NCBI GenBank assembly: GCA_947460595.1
Contig: CANHGS010000009.1
Location: forward strand, 1 to 64,000
DNA: 64,000 nucleotides
Source of the DNA: Bacteroidota bacterium
Lineage (GTDB): Bacteria; Bacteroidota; Bacteroidia; Chitinophagales; Chitinophagaceae
Direction: 5' to 3'
Shown: piece by piece, positions 54,847-64,000 of the stretch
Position numbering within the stretch: position 1 is the first letter of the stretch
Layout of the letters: every line of letters starts with the position of its first letter
Made by a program: the position numbers and the translations under genes
The notes under the pieces: generated by a model
What the model was told of the DNA's origin: nothing
What the model saw: the letters and a program-made list of their open reading frames with translations, nothing else
The model's database searches: none

Positions 54847-55197
54847 TTAATCTTCTTTAGGTTCAGCAGGAACATGGTCCGCTGGCGTCACATTCTTAAT
54901 GCTGAGTTGGAAACGGGTATTCAGGGCCACTTCATAGTTACCCTTGTTCAAGATTTCACGGATACCAGCGTCTGCTAATAGTACATCGGCCAAGTCTTTG
55001 GCCAGGGGAATCCCGCTCAATACATTCAGGGTTCTACCACCTACTAATTCAATTAGAAACTTATAACCTGCTTTGCGTCCGCTACCAGCACGCTCAAAAT
55101 CAATACGGTTCAAATCAAGGGTTTGGTTGCCATTGGCAGAACGCTTCAACAAAATTTTGATAATCGGCAGGTATTTGCTCCAAATCTGGGTGTACAT
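54847..55197 (-). CDS. Uncharacterised 116-aa protein
   Basis: No family recognised. ATG at 55197 preferred (MYTQIWSKYLPIIKILLKRS). The protein has a helical N-terminus, then GRKAGYKFLIELVGGRTLN, DLADVLLADAGIREIL and NTRFQLSIKNV, and a Pro/Glu-rich end. It looks like a compact soluble domain. Divergent from the nucleoid-associated protein gene (123 bp between starts) and ends at the shared terminator. Confidence 0.7.
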   Translation of the reverse strand: MYTQIWSKYLPIIKILLKRSANGNQTLDLNRIDFERAGSGRKAGYKFLIELVGGRTLNVLSGIPLAKDLADVLLADAGIREILNKGNYEVALNTRFQLSIKNVTPADHVPAEPKED

Positions 55198-55320
55198 AAT
55201 CGAATAATGGTTTAATGAAGTAGAAAGCAGTCCCAATTTGGGTTAGCCAGTCAATAATATTGTAAAGGTGCGCTATTTATGGCCGAAAAACGAATTTCCT
55301 TTAAATATCTTCGCTGCATC

Positions 55321-56367
55321 ATGACAGGAATAGACAGCGTTCAATTGAATCAGGTAATAGTCCACAAAGTGGGAAATCCAAGCAGGGGCGAGGCTTTGGG
55401 CCTTTCTACCAACCCCTTGACCCTCAATGATCCCATTGTTCAGGGCCTGCTCACAAAATACTTTTTGGGAGCATTTAATGAGCAAGAACAGTACCATTTT
55501 ACCCATATTAGTAGTTTGGATCTCAATGAAGTGTACCAATATGTAAAATCATTGTTTGAAGACAATAAGCAGTTTTCTAAGCAATCTGTGCAGTTGGCGC
55601 AGTTCCTTTATAGCAAGAGTACCCATAGCAAAGTGAAGGAAGGTGAAATGTATTTGGCCCATTTTAGCAATGTTCCTTTTGGTACCGAATATGTAGACGC
55701 CATTGGTATTTTCAAGAGTGAAACCAAGGAAACCTTTCTAAAAGTCTTCCCCCACGGGCAGAGTTGGGAGGTGATTGCCGAAGACGGGGTGAATATTAAT
55801 AAACTGGACAAGGGTTGTCTGATTTTTAGGAAAAACCAGGCGGAGGGATACGTGGTTTGTGTGGTAGACAATACCAATAAACAACAAGACGCCCAGTATT
55901 GGATCAAGGACTTTTTGCAGGTAGCCCCCAGTGCCAATAGTTATTATCATACCGATGCCGCCATGGGCATGTGTAAACTCTTTATCAGTAATGAGCTCCA
56001 AGAAAAATTTGAAGTAAACAAATCAGACCAGATAGACTTACTCAATAGGAGCATGGATTATTTTAAAAATAAAGAGTCTTTTAAAATGGAGGAGTTTGCA
56101 GAAGAGGTTTTACACCATCCAGAGATGATTGAAACTTTTACCCAGTATAAGCAGACTTATGAAATAGCACGTCAGGTAAATATTGATGACGAGTTTGATA
56201 TTCATTTAAAAGCCGTGAAAAAACAGGAGCGCGTGTTCAAGAGCATCTTGAAACTAGACAAGAACTTTCATGTTTATATCCATGGCCGCAAAGACCTGAT
56301 AGAAAAGGGGTTTGACGAGTTTAGCGGCAAGCATTTTTACAAATTATATTTTGACGAGGAGTCATAA
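55321..56367 (+). CDS. Nucleoid-associated protein, YejK/NdpA family
   Basis: 348 aa from the ATG at 55321, which puts VQLNQVIVHKVGNPSRGE at the N-terminus as in relatives; an ATG 42 bp upstream adds a basic leader. Further family features are QKFTHI-like HFTHISSLDLNEVY, SVQLAQFLYSKSTHSKVKEGE, FGTEYVDAIGIFKSE and YHTDAAMGMCKLFI. YejK proteins associate with the nucleoid; their molecular role is unclear. Flanked by two uncharacterised minus-strand genes. Confidence 0.85.
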   Translation: MTGIDSVQLNQVIVHKVGNPSRGEALGLSTNPLTLNDPIVQGLLTKYFLGAFNEQEQYHFTHISSLDLNEVYQYVKSLFEDNKQFSKQSVQLAQFLYSKSTHSKVKEGEMYLAHFSNVPFGTEYVDAIGIFKSETKETFLKVFPHGQSWEVIAEDGVNINKLDKGCLIFRKNQAEGYVVCVVDNTNKQQDAQYWIKDFLQVAPSANSYYHTDAAMGMCKLFISNELQEKFEVNKSDQIDLLNRSMDYFKNKESFKMEEFAEEVLHHPEMIETFTQYKQTYEIARQVNIDDEFDIHLKAVKKQERVFKSILKLDKNFHVYIHGRKDLIEKGFDEFSGKHFYKLYFDEES

Positions 56368-56389
56368 TAGCTGGCGCGATGGCCATTAA

Positions 56390-56860
56390 TTAAAGGGCTG
56401 CCATTTCTTTCACATAATCATACTGCTCATCCTCGTGCATGCCATCAATGGCTTTGTTTACTTTTTTCAACTGCATTTGGTAGAGGTTATTGAGCACTGG
56501 ATACTTGTGATAAGCAATGCCTGATGCTTTTAGTTTTTGACAGAAATGTAAGAGTACTTGTGCCTCTCCCTGTTTGCTGGCCATATACTTGATATGCTTT
56601 CCGGCAATGCGTAAAATCTTGCGTAAGCTTTTCTTGTTCAGATAAATATTGGCCTTGGGTAGTTCCAAAAATCCTTCGTTAATTTCTTCCTTCACCTCTG
56701 CTATATAGCTTTCTTGATCATGAGATTCAAACAACAAATAAGTGAGCAATTCCTTGTTCTCTTTTTTAAACTTGGCCAATTGCAAACAAAGTTCTCTGAG
56801 TCTAACTAGACTGGTTGCTTGTAGTTCTGCTTTAATCTCCTGTATGCTGGCCGCTTTCAT
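56390..56860 (-). CDS. Conserved uncharacterised Bacteroidota protein
   Basis: 156 aa, all-helical, charged, no signal or membrane segment. Recognisable family pattern without a known function: CLQLAKFKKENKELLTYLLFE, SYIAEVKEEINEGF, KKSLRKILRIAGKHIKY and a C-terminal HEDEQYDYVKEM. It resembles a helical-repeat scaffold. Convergent with the nucleoid-associated gene (22-bp gap). Confidence 0.75.
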   Translation of the reverse strand: MKAASIQEIKAELQATSLVRLRELCLQLAKFKKENKELLTYLLFESHDQESYIAEVKEEINEGFLELPKANIYLNKKSLRKILRIAGKHIKYMASKQGEAQVLLHFCQKLKASGIAYHKYPVLNNLYQMQLKKVNKAIDGMHEDEQYDYVKEMAAL

Positions 56861-56967
56861 GATGCAATAAAATTAAAACATCTGCCCCTGAACCCCCCAA
56901 AAGGAATGCCCTTTATTTTTATTAGTTTTAAGTTTTAATTGTCTTTGATCAAATTCAACCATTACAA

Positions 56968-57870
56968 ATGCAAATTGCCGTTATAGGATTGGGAAAAATG
57001 GGATTCAACCTTGGATTAAACCTATTATCAAAAGGTCATGAAGTCATTGCTTTTGACCAAGACAATCATGCAGTTCAAAACGCAGGAGATGCTGGTATGA
57101 TTCCGGCCGCCAACTTAGAAGCATTGTGTAAGGGCTTTTCCGGAAAACAGATTATTTGGCTAATGGTGCCCGCTGGTCCCATTGTAGACCAGGTCTTGGA
57201 AAACCTAAACCCACACTTGCAAAAAGGGGCCATCTTAATTGATGGAGGTAATTCTTTTTACAAAGACAGTATTCGCAGAAATGGAGCACTGGCTGCACTT
57301 GGAATTGATTATTTAGACTGCGGTACCAGTGGCGGTACCAGTGGTGCATTGCAAGGCGCTTGCACCATGATTGGTGGCGACCCAGCGGCCTATCAAATAG
57401 TAAAACCCTTGCTAGACGCCATTTCCGTTGAAGGAGGCACTTTGTATACTGGCCCATCTGGTAGTGGTCATTTTGCCAAAATGATTCATAATGGCATAGA
57501 ATATGGAATGATGCAATCCATTGCCGAAGGCTTTGAAGTTTTGCAGCGTTCTGATTACGAATATGATTTTGCCGCATTGTCACATTTGTTCAATAATGGT
57601 TCCGTGATCAGGGGTTGGTTGATGGAGCTCACTGAAAATGCATTTAAAAAAGACCCGGGCTTAGACGCCATTAAAGGAGTGATGCATAGTTCTGGAGAAG
57701 GTAAATGGACCTTGGATACGGCTTTGGATCTGGGTGTTCCAACACCAGTGATAGCACTATCCTTGATGATGCGTTACCGATCTCAAATGGAAAATACTTT
57801 TTCTGGCAAAGTAGTAGCGGCCTTAAGAAATGAATTTGGTGGTCACGCCGTGGTAAAAGCAAACGACTAA
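56968..57870 (+). CDS. gnd: 6-phosphogluconate dehydrogenase, decarboxylating (short type)
   Basis: 300 aa, the length of the short YqeC/GndA-like class rather than the ~470-aa enzyme. Rossmann motif VIGLGKMGFNLG (5-16), catalytic signature DCGTSGGTSGA, HNGIEYGMMQ with substrate-binding residues, and GEGKWTLDTALDLGVPTPV. It oxidises 6-phosphogluconate to ribulose 5-phosphate and CO2. It lies 9 bp before the gluconokinase gene, forming a gluconate-use operon. Confidence 0.93.
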   Translation: MQIAVIGLGKMGFNLGLNLLSKGHEVIAFDQDNHAVQNAGDAGMIPAANLEALCKGFSGKQIIWLMVPAGPIVDQVLENLNPHLQKGAILIDGGNSFYKDSIRRNGALAALGIDYLDCGTSGGTSGALQGACTMIGGDPAAYQIVKPLLDAISVEGGTLYTGPSGSGHFAKMIHNGIEYGMMQSIAEGFEVLQRSDYEYDFAALSHLFNNGSVIRGWLMELTENAFKKDPGLDAIKGVMHSSGEGKWTLDTALDLGVPTPVIALSLMMRYRSQMENTFSGKVVAALRNEFGGHAVVKAND

Positions 57871-57879
57871 TTCTCTACC

Positions 57880-59313
57880 ATGCAATATTATGTAGGGATT
57901 GATATTGGCACAGGTTCTACCAAGGCCCTTGCATTTGACGCTACTGGTCAGTTATTGGCCAAGGAGCAAATAAGTTATGCTACCAGTCAAACCAAAAATG
58001 TATGGGCTGAGCAAGACCCAAACATAGTGTTAGCAGCCGTGAAAGCTTGTTTGGCATCACTTATAAAAACCTTGAATGCCTTGCCAGAACTGATTAGTTT
58101 TAGTACGGCCATGCATAGTTTATTGGTTGTAGGCGCTGATGGAAAACCACTTACCGCATCCATTATTTGGTCTGATAATCGCGCAGCGGCAATTGCCCAA
58201 GCATTTAGAGAAGGTGCAAACATTCAAAATTGGTACCAACAATCCGGGGTACCCATGCACGCCATGCTTCCCCTTTGTAAAATCAAATGGCTACAAGAAA
58301 ATCAACCGCAAGTTTTTGCAACTGCCTGCAAGTTTGTGGGTATCAAAGAATATATTTTATTCCAGTTAACGGGCAGTTGGGTGGTGGATCATGCAGTTGC
58401 TGCTGCCATGGGTCTTTTAAACATTCACACACTTGATTGGAATGAGGAAGCGCTTGCTATGGCAGGCATATCGCGCCAGCAATTGCCTGAGATCAGGGAT
58501 GCCCAAACCATTTTACCAGCACTAGAAGGGAATTCATTTTCACTAATTGCTACTAAGATTGTCTTGGGTTCTAGCGATGGCGCCATGGCCAATCTGGGCT
58601 CTCATGCAGTGGATGCAACTACCCTTGCTATTACTATTGGTACCAGTGCTGCGGTGAGAATCATACAAGACCAAATTCATTTGGATGCATCTATGCGCAG
58701 TTTTTGTTATCCCATTACTCAGGGTCAATACCTTGTTGGTGGGGCTTCTAATAATGGCGCGCAATTACTAGAATGGATGCAAACCAAACTCTTTGAATAC
58801 TCGGGTGCCACTAAGGATTTTTTTGAACAAGCCAATCCAATTCCCATTGGGTCTGCTGGTCTAACGGTCTTGCCCTATCTCTGCGGGGAGCGGGCACCAA
58901 TTTGGAAAGAAGGGGCAAAAGCGGTTTTTTTTGGCATGGGTCCCCAGCATGGTCAGGCTCATTTGGTTAGAGCGGGAATGGAAGCCGTTTTGTACAATCT
59001 CTATGCTATTGCTCAATTATTGCCCTTAAAACAGCATCCCAAAAAAATCATGGCCAGCGGTGGATGTAGTCAGAACCAAACTTGGATGCAAATGCTGGCC
59101 AATTTGTTTCAGTTACCTGTGGAAGTAAATGATGATGGAGACGCATCGGCACGTGGTGCGCTTTTGTTGGGTATGCAAGCGGCATTTCCAAACATCCAAT
59201 GGGAACCACCAGTTAACCAAGTTTTGCAACCCATTGCAGTGGTGGCAGAAGAATACCAACAAGCTTTTCAACGCTTTGAACAATTGAGTAGGTCCTTGGT
59301 TCCTTTCATGTAA
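57880..59313 (+). CDS. gntK: Gluconokinase, FGGY family
   Basis: 477 aa. FGGY kinase fold: YVGIDIGTGSTKALAFD (4-20), SFSTAMHSLLVV, VWSDNR-like IIWSDNRAA, then TIGTSAAVR, GGASNNGAQLLEW, LPYLCGERAPIW and ASGGCSQNQTW. It phosphorylates gluconate to 6-phosphogluconate, the substrate of the enzyme encoded 9 bp upstream. No gluconate transporter lies nearby. Other FGGY sugars cannot be fully excluded, but the pairing with gnd supports gluconate. Confidence 0.88.
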   Translation: MQYYVGIDIGTGSTKALAFDATGQLLAKEQISYATSQTKNVWAEQDPNIVLAAVKACLASLIKTLNALPELISFSTAMHSLLVVGADGKPLTASIIWSDNRAAAIAQAFREGANIQNWYQQSGVPMHAMLPLCKIKWLQENQPQVFATACKFVGIKEYILFQLTGSWVVDHAVAAAMGLLNIHTLDWNEEALAMAGISRQQLPEIRDAQTILPALEGNSFSLIATKIVLGSSDGAMANLGSHAVDATTLAITIGTSAAVRIIQDQIHLDASMRSFCYPITQGQYLVGGASNNGAQLLEWMQTKLFEYSGATKDFFEQANPIPIGSAGLTVLPYLCGERAPIWKEGAKAVFFGMGPQHGQAHLVRAGMEAVLYNLYAIAQLLPLKQHPKKIMASGGCSQNQTWMQMLANLFQLPVEVNDDGDASARGALLLGMQAAFPNIQWEPPVNQVLQPIAVVAEEYQQAFQRFEQLSRSLVPFM

Positions 59314-59379
59314 GGTCTTTATCCTATTGAATTGGTGTACTAATTATTTTTCACTTATTTTGCCGCTCAACTTGATCTT

Positions 59380-60279
59380 ATGAAACGCTTGATGATCTAT
59401 CGTTTTTTGTTGCTGTTGTTGATGCCAATGAGTTTGCTTGCCCAAAAGCCCAGCACTTATCAGGATAGCATGGTGGCTTGGCATCAAAAAAGAATTCAGG
59501 ATTTAAAAGCACCAAATGGGTGGGTGAATTTAGTGGGTCTGCTATGGTTGAGTCCGGGTAAAAATAAATTTGGATCTGCTTTTAGCAATGAACTTATTTT
59601 TCAACACAAAGACATGCCCAATCAAGCGGGTTCTTTTAACTGGGAGAATGGAACTGTCAATTGGGTTTCTCAAAAAGGCATTGCTACCAAGATCAATGAT
59701 AGCCTGATTCAGGAAGCCATCTTGTTTTCAGCCACTGAGAAACAAGCGCCACAAATTGCATTGGGTAGTTTGCGTTGGAACTTAATAAAAAGAGAAGAAA
59801 AAATAGGCATACGCTTGCGCGATTTGAATACACCTGCTTTGAAAAAATTCACATCGGTTCCTTATTATCCTATTAATGTGAAATATAGAGTAGATGCAGT
59901 TTTGGAGAAACCAGCTTCCAACAAATTAATGATCACCAATGTGCTGGGTCAAACAACTGCACAGGAAACACCAGGCAGATTGGTTTTTCAAATTGATGGT
60001 GTTACCTACCAATTAGATGCATTGGATGAAGGAGGGGAAGAACTGTTTGTGATTTTTGGAGACGCTACTAATGAAAAAGAAACTTACCCAACGGGGCGTT
60101 TTATGTATGTGCCAAAACCAGACGCTACAGGGCATACCGTTATAGATTTTAATAAGGCTTTTAATCCACCTTGTGCTTTTACGGTGCATGCAACTTGTCC
60201 ATTGCCACCCAAACAAAACATCTTACCCATGGCACTCAAAACAGGAGAAAAGAAATTCCATCCTGAACTACTCAAATAG
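59380..60279 (+). CDS. DUF1684 secreted protein
   Basis: 299 aa. Signal peptide ends SLLAQ (~22). Family features: WHQKRIQDLKAPNGWVNLVGLLWL, GIRLRDLNTP, FTSVPYYPIN, GGEELFVIFGDATN, YPTGRFMYV and DFNKAFNPPCAF. DUF1684 proteins are beta-rich, widespread and of unknown function. No enzyme motif is visible to me. 66 bp after gluconokinase and 52 bp before the DUF1080 gene. Confidence 0.85.
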   Translation: MKRLMIYRFLLLLLMPMSLLAQKPSTYQDSMVAWHQKRIQDLKAPNGWVNLVGLLWLSPGKNKFGSAFSNELIFQHKDMPNQAGSFNWENGTVNWVSQKGIATKINDSLIQEAILFSATEKQAPQIALGSLRWNLIKREEKIGIRLRDLNTPALKKFTSVPYYPINVKYRVDAVLEKPASNKLMITNVLGQTTAQETPGRLVFQIDGVTYQLDALDEGGEELFVIFGDATNEKETYPTGRFMYVPKPDATGHTVIDFNKAFNPPCAFTVHATCPLPPKQNILPMALKTGEKKFHPELLK

Positions 60280-60331
60280 TTTGATGAGCCCATATGGGAA
60301 AATCTTCTTAATTTTTGGCACAATTTAAGTT

Positions 60332-61135
60332 ATGCTAGACAAGAAAATCCTCCTGACCATTATTGCCATTACGTCTTTTGCAACCATGTCATTGGCCCAA
60401 GCCAAAACTGATGCTGAGAAAAAAGCTATTCAGTCTGCCAGGGAAAAAGAAGCTGCTAAAACTGAGATTTGGGAACCCATTCCCGCCAAAGTGACTCCCG
60501 GTAAATTAGCTGGAGAAGCGCCTTCTGATGCCATTGTGCTCATGAATGGGAAAGACCTCAATGCCTGGCAAAAAGAAAATGGTGGTGCGCCCACTTGGAA
60601 AATTGACAAAGACGGCGCAACTACTGTTGTAAAAGGAACTGGAAATCTAGAAACCAAACAAGCTTTTGGTTCTATTCAATTGCATATTGAATGGCGTGAA
60701 CCAACAGCTATTGCAGGATCTAGTCAGAGCAGGGGTAATAGCGGAATCTTCTTTATGGGTAGATATGAATTACAAGTATTAGACTCCTATGATAATCCAA
60801 CCTATGTAAATGGTCAGGCAGGTAGTATGTATAAGCAGCATATTCCCTTGGTAAACGCTAGCCGCAAACCAGGAGAATGGCAGGTCTATGATGTGGTATT
60901 TACTGCACCACAATTTTATGCCGATGGTAACTTGCAAACACCAGCCTATATCACCGTATTCCATAATGGCATCTTGGTGCAGAACCATGTTGCTATTAAA
61001 GGCGGTACTGAATGGATTGGTCAACCCAAATACACAGCGCACAAAGAAAAAGAAACACTCGTCTTACAAGACCATGGAAAAGATGGTGGCAATCCCATGA
61101 GCTACCGCAATATCTGGATCAGGGAATTACAATAA
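60332..61135 (+). CDS. DUF1080 / 3-keto-disaccharide hydrolase-domain protein
   Basis: 267 aa. Signal peptide ends SLAQA (~24), a charged helix, then a concanavalin-like beta sandwich: LMNGKDLNAWQKENGG, GSIQLHIEWREP, QSRGNSGIFFMGRYELQVLDSY, and PYRNIWIREL-like SYRNIWIREL at the end. Members of this domain family hydrolyse or bind 3-keto sugars, working with Gfo/Idh/MocA oxidoreductases such as the Tat-exported one at 12196. Stops 3 bp before recQ. Confidence 0.85.
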   Translation: MLDKKILLTIIAITSFATMSLAQAKTDAEKKAIQSAREKEAAKTEIWEPIPAKVTPGKLAGEAPSDAIVLMNGKDLNAWQKENGGAPTWKIDKDGATTVVKGTGNLETKQAFGSIQLHIEWREPTAIAGSSQSRGNSGIFFMGRYELQVLDSYDNPTYVNGQAGSMYKQHIPLVNASRKPGEWQVYDVVFTAPQFYADGNLQTPAYITVFHNGILVQNHVAIKGGTEWIGQPKYTAHKEKETLVLQDHGKDGGNPMSYRNIWIRELQ

Positions 61136-61138
61136 AAC

Positions 61139-63301
61139 ATGCAATTAATAGCTTCGCCTGAACAGGTACTCGCAAAGGTTTTTGGATACAATAGTTTCAG
61201 GAACAACCAAGAAGCCATCATCAATCAAGTATTGGAAGGTGGCGACGCCATGGTACTCATGCCAACAGGCGGGGGAAAAAGTCTATGCTACCAAGTGCCG
61301 GCACTTTGTTTGCCTGGTCTTACCGTGGTGGTGAGTCCACTGATTGCTTTAATGAAGGATCAAGTAGATGCCCTTGTGGTGAGTGGCGTTAGAGCTGCTT
61401 TCTTAAATAGCACCCTTTCTGCTTTGGAACAAGCTGCCATTAGTCAACAGGTTTGGAACAATGAACTTAAACTGCTTTATGTTGCACCAGAACGATTAGT
61501 GGGTGCCGATAAACAGTTTCTCAAATTTTTGCAAAGCGTTGAAGTCTCCTTATTTGCTATTGATGAAGCGCATTGTATTAGTCAATGGGGGCATGATTTT
61601 AGGCCAGAGTATAGAATCTTGAGTGATTTAAAAAAATATTTTCCTGCAACTCCCTTAATTGCGCTTACCGCTACAGCCGATGCATTAACCCGTGATGATA
61701 TTATTGCGCAGTTACACTTAGAAGATTGTCCAGTTTTTGAAAATAGTTTTAATAGACCCAATATTCGTTATACCGTAAAACCCAAGCAGGGCTACTATAG
61801 AGAGCTGGTGGCTTATTTGCAGGAACACCAAGAAGATGCGGGTATTATTTATTGTTTAAGCCGTGCGGCAACAGAGAAATTAGCCCAAGATCTCTGTGAC
61901 GATGGTTTTGAAGCAGCAGCCTATCATGCAGGATTAGAAAGAGAAACCAGAGAAAAAAGACAGGAGCAATTTCTGCGAGATGAGATTAAAATTATGGTGG
62001 CCACCATTGCTTTTGGCATGGGAATTAATAAAAGCAATGTGCGTTTTGTTGTGCATGCAGACCTACCCAAAAATCTGGAAGGCTATTACCAAGAAACAGG
62101 AAGGGCTGGTAGAGATGGTTTGGATAGTGAAGCCATTTTGTTTTATGGCCAAGGCGATGTAATGAAGCTCCGCAGTTTTGCCCAAGTGGAGGGTAATGAA
62201 GAACAGACAGCCATACTCATGCAGAAACTAGCCTTGATGGTCCAATTCTGCGAAACCAGACGCTGCCGAAGAAAATACCTACTCAATTATTTTGGAGAGA
62301 AAACGGTGGAACACTGTAACAATTGTGATACTTGTTTGAACAAGGCAGTATTAGTTGACGCTACAGTGGCGGCACAAAAACTGCTCAGTGCAGTAGCTAG
62401 ATTGAATGAGCGATTTGGTGGTAATTATGTGATTGAAGTGTTGCGGGGTAGTATGGCAGAAAAAATTAGATCCGAACACAAGGCGTTAAGCGTATTTGGT
62501 AAGGGTAAGGATTTGAGTAAAGAAATCTGGCAACACTATTTGCGTGAATTAGTGCAAGATGGATACTTACAACAAAGCAGTGGTGAATATCCCATTTTGC
62601 AACTCACCCAAAAAAGTAAGGCAGTCTTATATAATGGAGAACAGGTAATGCTTCCTGCGCCTAATCAATTTGTACTGGTTAAAGAACCGGTAAAAGTTTA
62701 TGAAAAAGCCAGTCATGAGAAGGAATTGTTTGAAGACCTTAAAAAACTCAGGACCCGATTTGCGCAAGAGGAAAATGTACCCCCCTATATTATTCTGAGT
62801 GATAGTACGCTCATGGAACTAGCTACTTATCTACCCCTCAAACACAGTGATTTGCAACATATTTCTGGATTGGGTGCCTTTAAAATTGAGAAATACGGCA
62901 ATGCGTTTTTAGAAACGGTACAAGATTATTGTATTGCAGCACAAATGCCAACCCGTATGCATTTGAAAGGACCATTGAAAGAGAAGAAAATTAAACCAGT
63001 TAAGGAAAAGGAAACGGACACCAAAAAACTGAGTTATGAGTATTATCAGAAAGGCTTATCCATGGAAGAAATTGCAGAAGCTAGAAGCCTATCTACCAAT
63101 ACCATTGCAGACCATCTATCTTTTTATATTAATCGGGGTTCTTTAAACTTAGACGCATTTGTAACTGGTCAACACCAGGCCCTGATCAAGGCGGCTATTG
63201 ATACTTATGGGCGCAATAGTTTGAAGCAATTAAAAGACAATTTGCCTGATAGAATCAGCTACGCTAGTATTAGAATGGTCTTGGCAACATTGCCCCTTTA
63301 A
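61139..63301 (+). CDS. recQ: ATP-dependent DNA helicase RecQ
   Basis: 720 aa. Helicase motifs: MPTGGGKSLCYQVPAL (I), SPLIALMKDQV (Ia), IDEAHCISQWGHDFRPEY (II/aromatic-rich loop), ALTATAD (III), FNRPNIRY (IV), VATIAFGMGINKSNVRFVVH (V) and QETGRAGRDG (VI). Then the zinc cysteines CRRKYLL...CNNCDTC, an RQC winged helix, an HRDC domain (~525-595) and a C-terminal helix-turn-helix (~632-680, LSMEEIAEARSLSTNTIADH). Normal RecQ role: unwinding during recombination and fork repair. Only 3 bp after the DUF1080 gene. Confidence 0.95.
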   Translation: MQLIASPEQVLAKVFGYNSFRNNQEAIINQVLEGGDAMVLMPTGGGKSLCYQVPALCLPGLTVVVSPLIALMKDQVDALVVSGVRAAFLNSTLSALEQAAISQQVWNNELKLLYVAPERLVGADKQFLKFLQSVEVSLFAIDEAHCISQWGHDFRPEYRILSDLKKYFPATPLIALTATADALTRDDIIAQLHLEDCPVFENSFNRPNIRYTVKPKQGYYRELVAYLQEHQEDAGIIYCLSRAATEKLAQDLCDDGFEAAAYHAGLERETREKRQEQFLRDEIKIMVATIAFGMGINKSNVRFVVHADLPKNLEGYYQETGRAGRDGLDSEAILFYGQGDVMKLRSFAQVEGNEEQTAILMQKLALMVQFCETRRCRRKYLLNYFGEKTVEHCNNCDTCLNKAVLVDATVAAQKLLSAVARLNERFGGNYVIEVLRGSMAEKIRSEHKALSVFGKGKDLSKEIWQHYLRELVQDGYLQQSSGEYPILQLTQKSKAVLYNGEQVMLPAPNQFVLVKEPVKVYEKASHEKELFEDLKKLRTRFAQEENVPPYIILSDSTLMELATYLPLKHSDLQHISGLGAFKIEKYGNAFLETVQDYCIAAQMPTRMHLKGPLKEKKIKPVKEKETDTKKLSYEYYQKGLSMEEIAEARSLSTNTIADHLSFYINRGSLNLDAFVTGQHQALIKAAIDTYGRNSLKQLKDNLPDRISYASIRMVLATLPL

Positions 63302-63315
63302 TTTAACTTTAGGTA

Positions 63316-64000
63316 ATGGCAAGCAAAAGACAAAGAAAGATTGCACAAACCAAGGAAGGTCATAACCTAACTAGAACAAGGGAGTTATTTCATGTAAACC
63401 CAGTAGTTCCTTTTCAGCGAGACTCGGTTGCAGCTCCTCATATCCATGTCTTTGACTATGCAACAGATCATTTCACAGAATTAGAACACCCAGCCATTGA
63501 TGCTTGTTTTTCTTACAAAGACAATGGTCATTTTACCTGGATCAATGTAGGGGGTATTCGCAAAGAAGAAGTGGAAACTATTTGTAGCCACTTTAATATT
63601 CACTATTTAATTGTTGAAGACATCTTGAGTGTAGGGCAACGCCCCAAGATGGATGAGATGGACAATGTACTGTTCTGTTTGTTAAACATGCTCTACTTTA
63701 ATGAAGCAACAGGTACGGTAGAAACAGAGCAGATAAGCATCTTGCTGGGAAAGGATTATGTAATCTCTTTTCAAGACGATGCAGAAAGAGACCTCTTTGA
63801 TAACTTGAGAGAGAAGCTGAGAATGCCAAATAGCAAACTGCGTCAATCTAAACCTGATTATCTCTGCTATTCCTTACTAGATACCATTGTGGATCATTAT
63901 TATGTGGTCATGGAGCAACTGGGTGAACGCATTGAAAACTTAGAAGAAGAAATTATTCGGTTTTCCAATACAGGTTCCTTACCAGATATCAATAACCTGC
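63316..64000 (+). CDS. corA: Magnesium/cobalt transporter CorA, 3' end cut by window
   Basis: The reading frame opens with MASKRQRKIAQTK and stays open to the last base (228 codons seen). The N-terminal soluble domain shows FTWINVGGIRKEE, YLIVEDILSVGQRPKMDEMD, CLLNMLYF and KDYVISFQ. It continues with LLDTIVDHYYVVMEQLGERI, the start of the long stalk helix. The two membrane helices and the GMN motif lie beyond the window. 14 bp after recQ. Confidence 0.9.
   Translation, partial: MASKRQRKIAQTKEGHNLTRTRELFHVNPVVPFQRDSVAAPHIHVFDYATDHFTELEHPAIDACFSYKDNGHFTWINVGGIRKEEVETICSHFNIHYLIVEDILSVGQRPKMDEMDNVLFCLLNMLYFNEATGTVETEQISILLGKDYVISFQDDAERDLFDNLREKLRMPNSKLRQSKPDYLCYSLLDTIVDHYYVVMEQLGERIENLEEEIIRFSNTGSLPDINNL

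Overview
The window is a stretch of a Bacteroidota chromosome, most likely Chitinophagia/Chitinophagaceae. The evidence is a SusC/SusD pair, moderately AT-rich DNA, many secreted proteins with an 'AQ' signal-peptidase site, the cysteine lipoboxes, a possible Bacteroidota-type promoter (TTTG ... TAnnnnTG), DUF2805 beside a photolyase-family protein, and several proteins I recognise only from that phylum. I found no rRNA, tRNA, CRISPR array, insertion sequence, prophage or integrase. The family assignment is inference; the phylum is fairly secure.

Layout. 1-915: gene-free, made of purine-rich tandem repeats and a hairpin repeat. 916-3233 (minus): light/flavin cluster of photolyase-like protein, DUF2805 protein and flavin reductase-like protein. 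3268-7637 (plus): GH29 fucosidase, an ATE-like transferase, an M28 peptidase and a sirtuin without zinc cysteines. 7638-9060: repeat-rich spacer with one orphan XRE regulator. 9061-14033 (plus): the first of four ~1050-aa Asp-box (sortilin/Vps10-like) propeller proteins, a Tat-exported Gfo/Idh/MocA oxidoreductase and a DUF1003 membrane protein. Then adk (minus), an MsrB lipoprotein (plus), and a head-to-head pair of Asp-box paralogues (15.6-22.1 kb). 22.3-25.1 kb: a PLP aminotransferase and a choice-of-anchor I lipoprotein.

25.2-32.5 kb is a compact polysaccharide utilisation locus: LacI regulator, sulfatase, SusC, SusD, with a LacI-type operator between the presumed -33 and -7 elements in front of susC. 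32.6-38.8 kb (minus) is an adaptor-permease-ATPase ABC export operon with the fourth Asp-box paralogue directly behind it. 38.8-45.5 kb (minus): a three-module phosphoesterase fusion, a second GH29 enzyme with discoidin modules, and a CLC-F-type channel/antiporter. 45.8-50.3 kb: rmuC, an unknown gene, and a lipoprotein + membrane patatin operon. 50.5-54.6 kb: GH78 rhamnosidase and a zinc alcohol dehydrogenase. 54.8-56.9 kb: two uncharacterised genes around a nucleoid-associated protein. 57.0-59.3 kb: 6-phosphogluconate dehydrogenase plus gluconokinase. 59.4-64.0 kb: DUF1684, DUF1080, recQ and a truncated corA.

Taken together the genes suggest a free-living degrader of sulfated, deoxy-sugar-rich (fucose/rhamnose) polysaccharides. 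Two features stand out. First, a set of four large paralogous secreted propellers that have spread through a ~27 kb neighbourhood. Second, a non-coding layer: tandem arrays, a hairpin element in both orientations, and purine-rich degenerate repeats lying between stop codons and intrinsic terminators.
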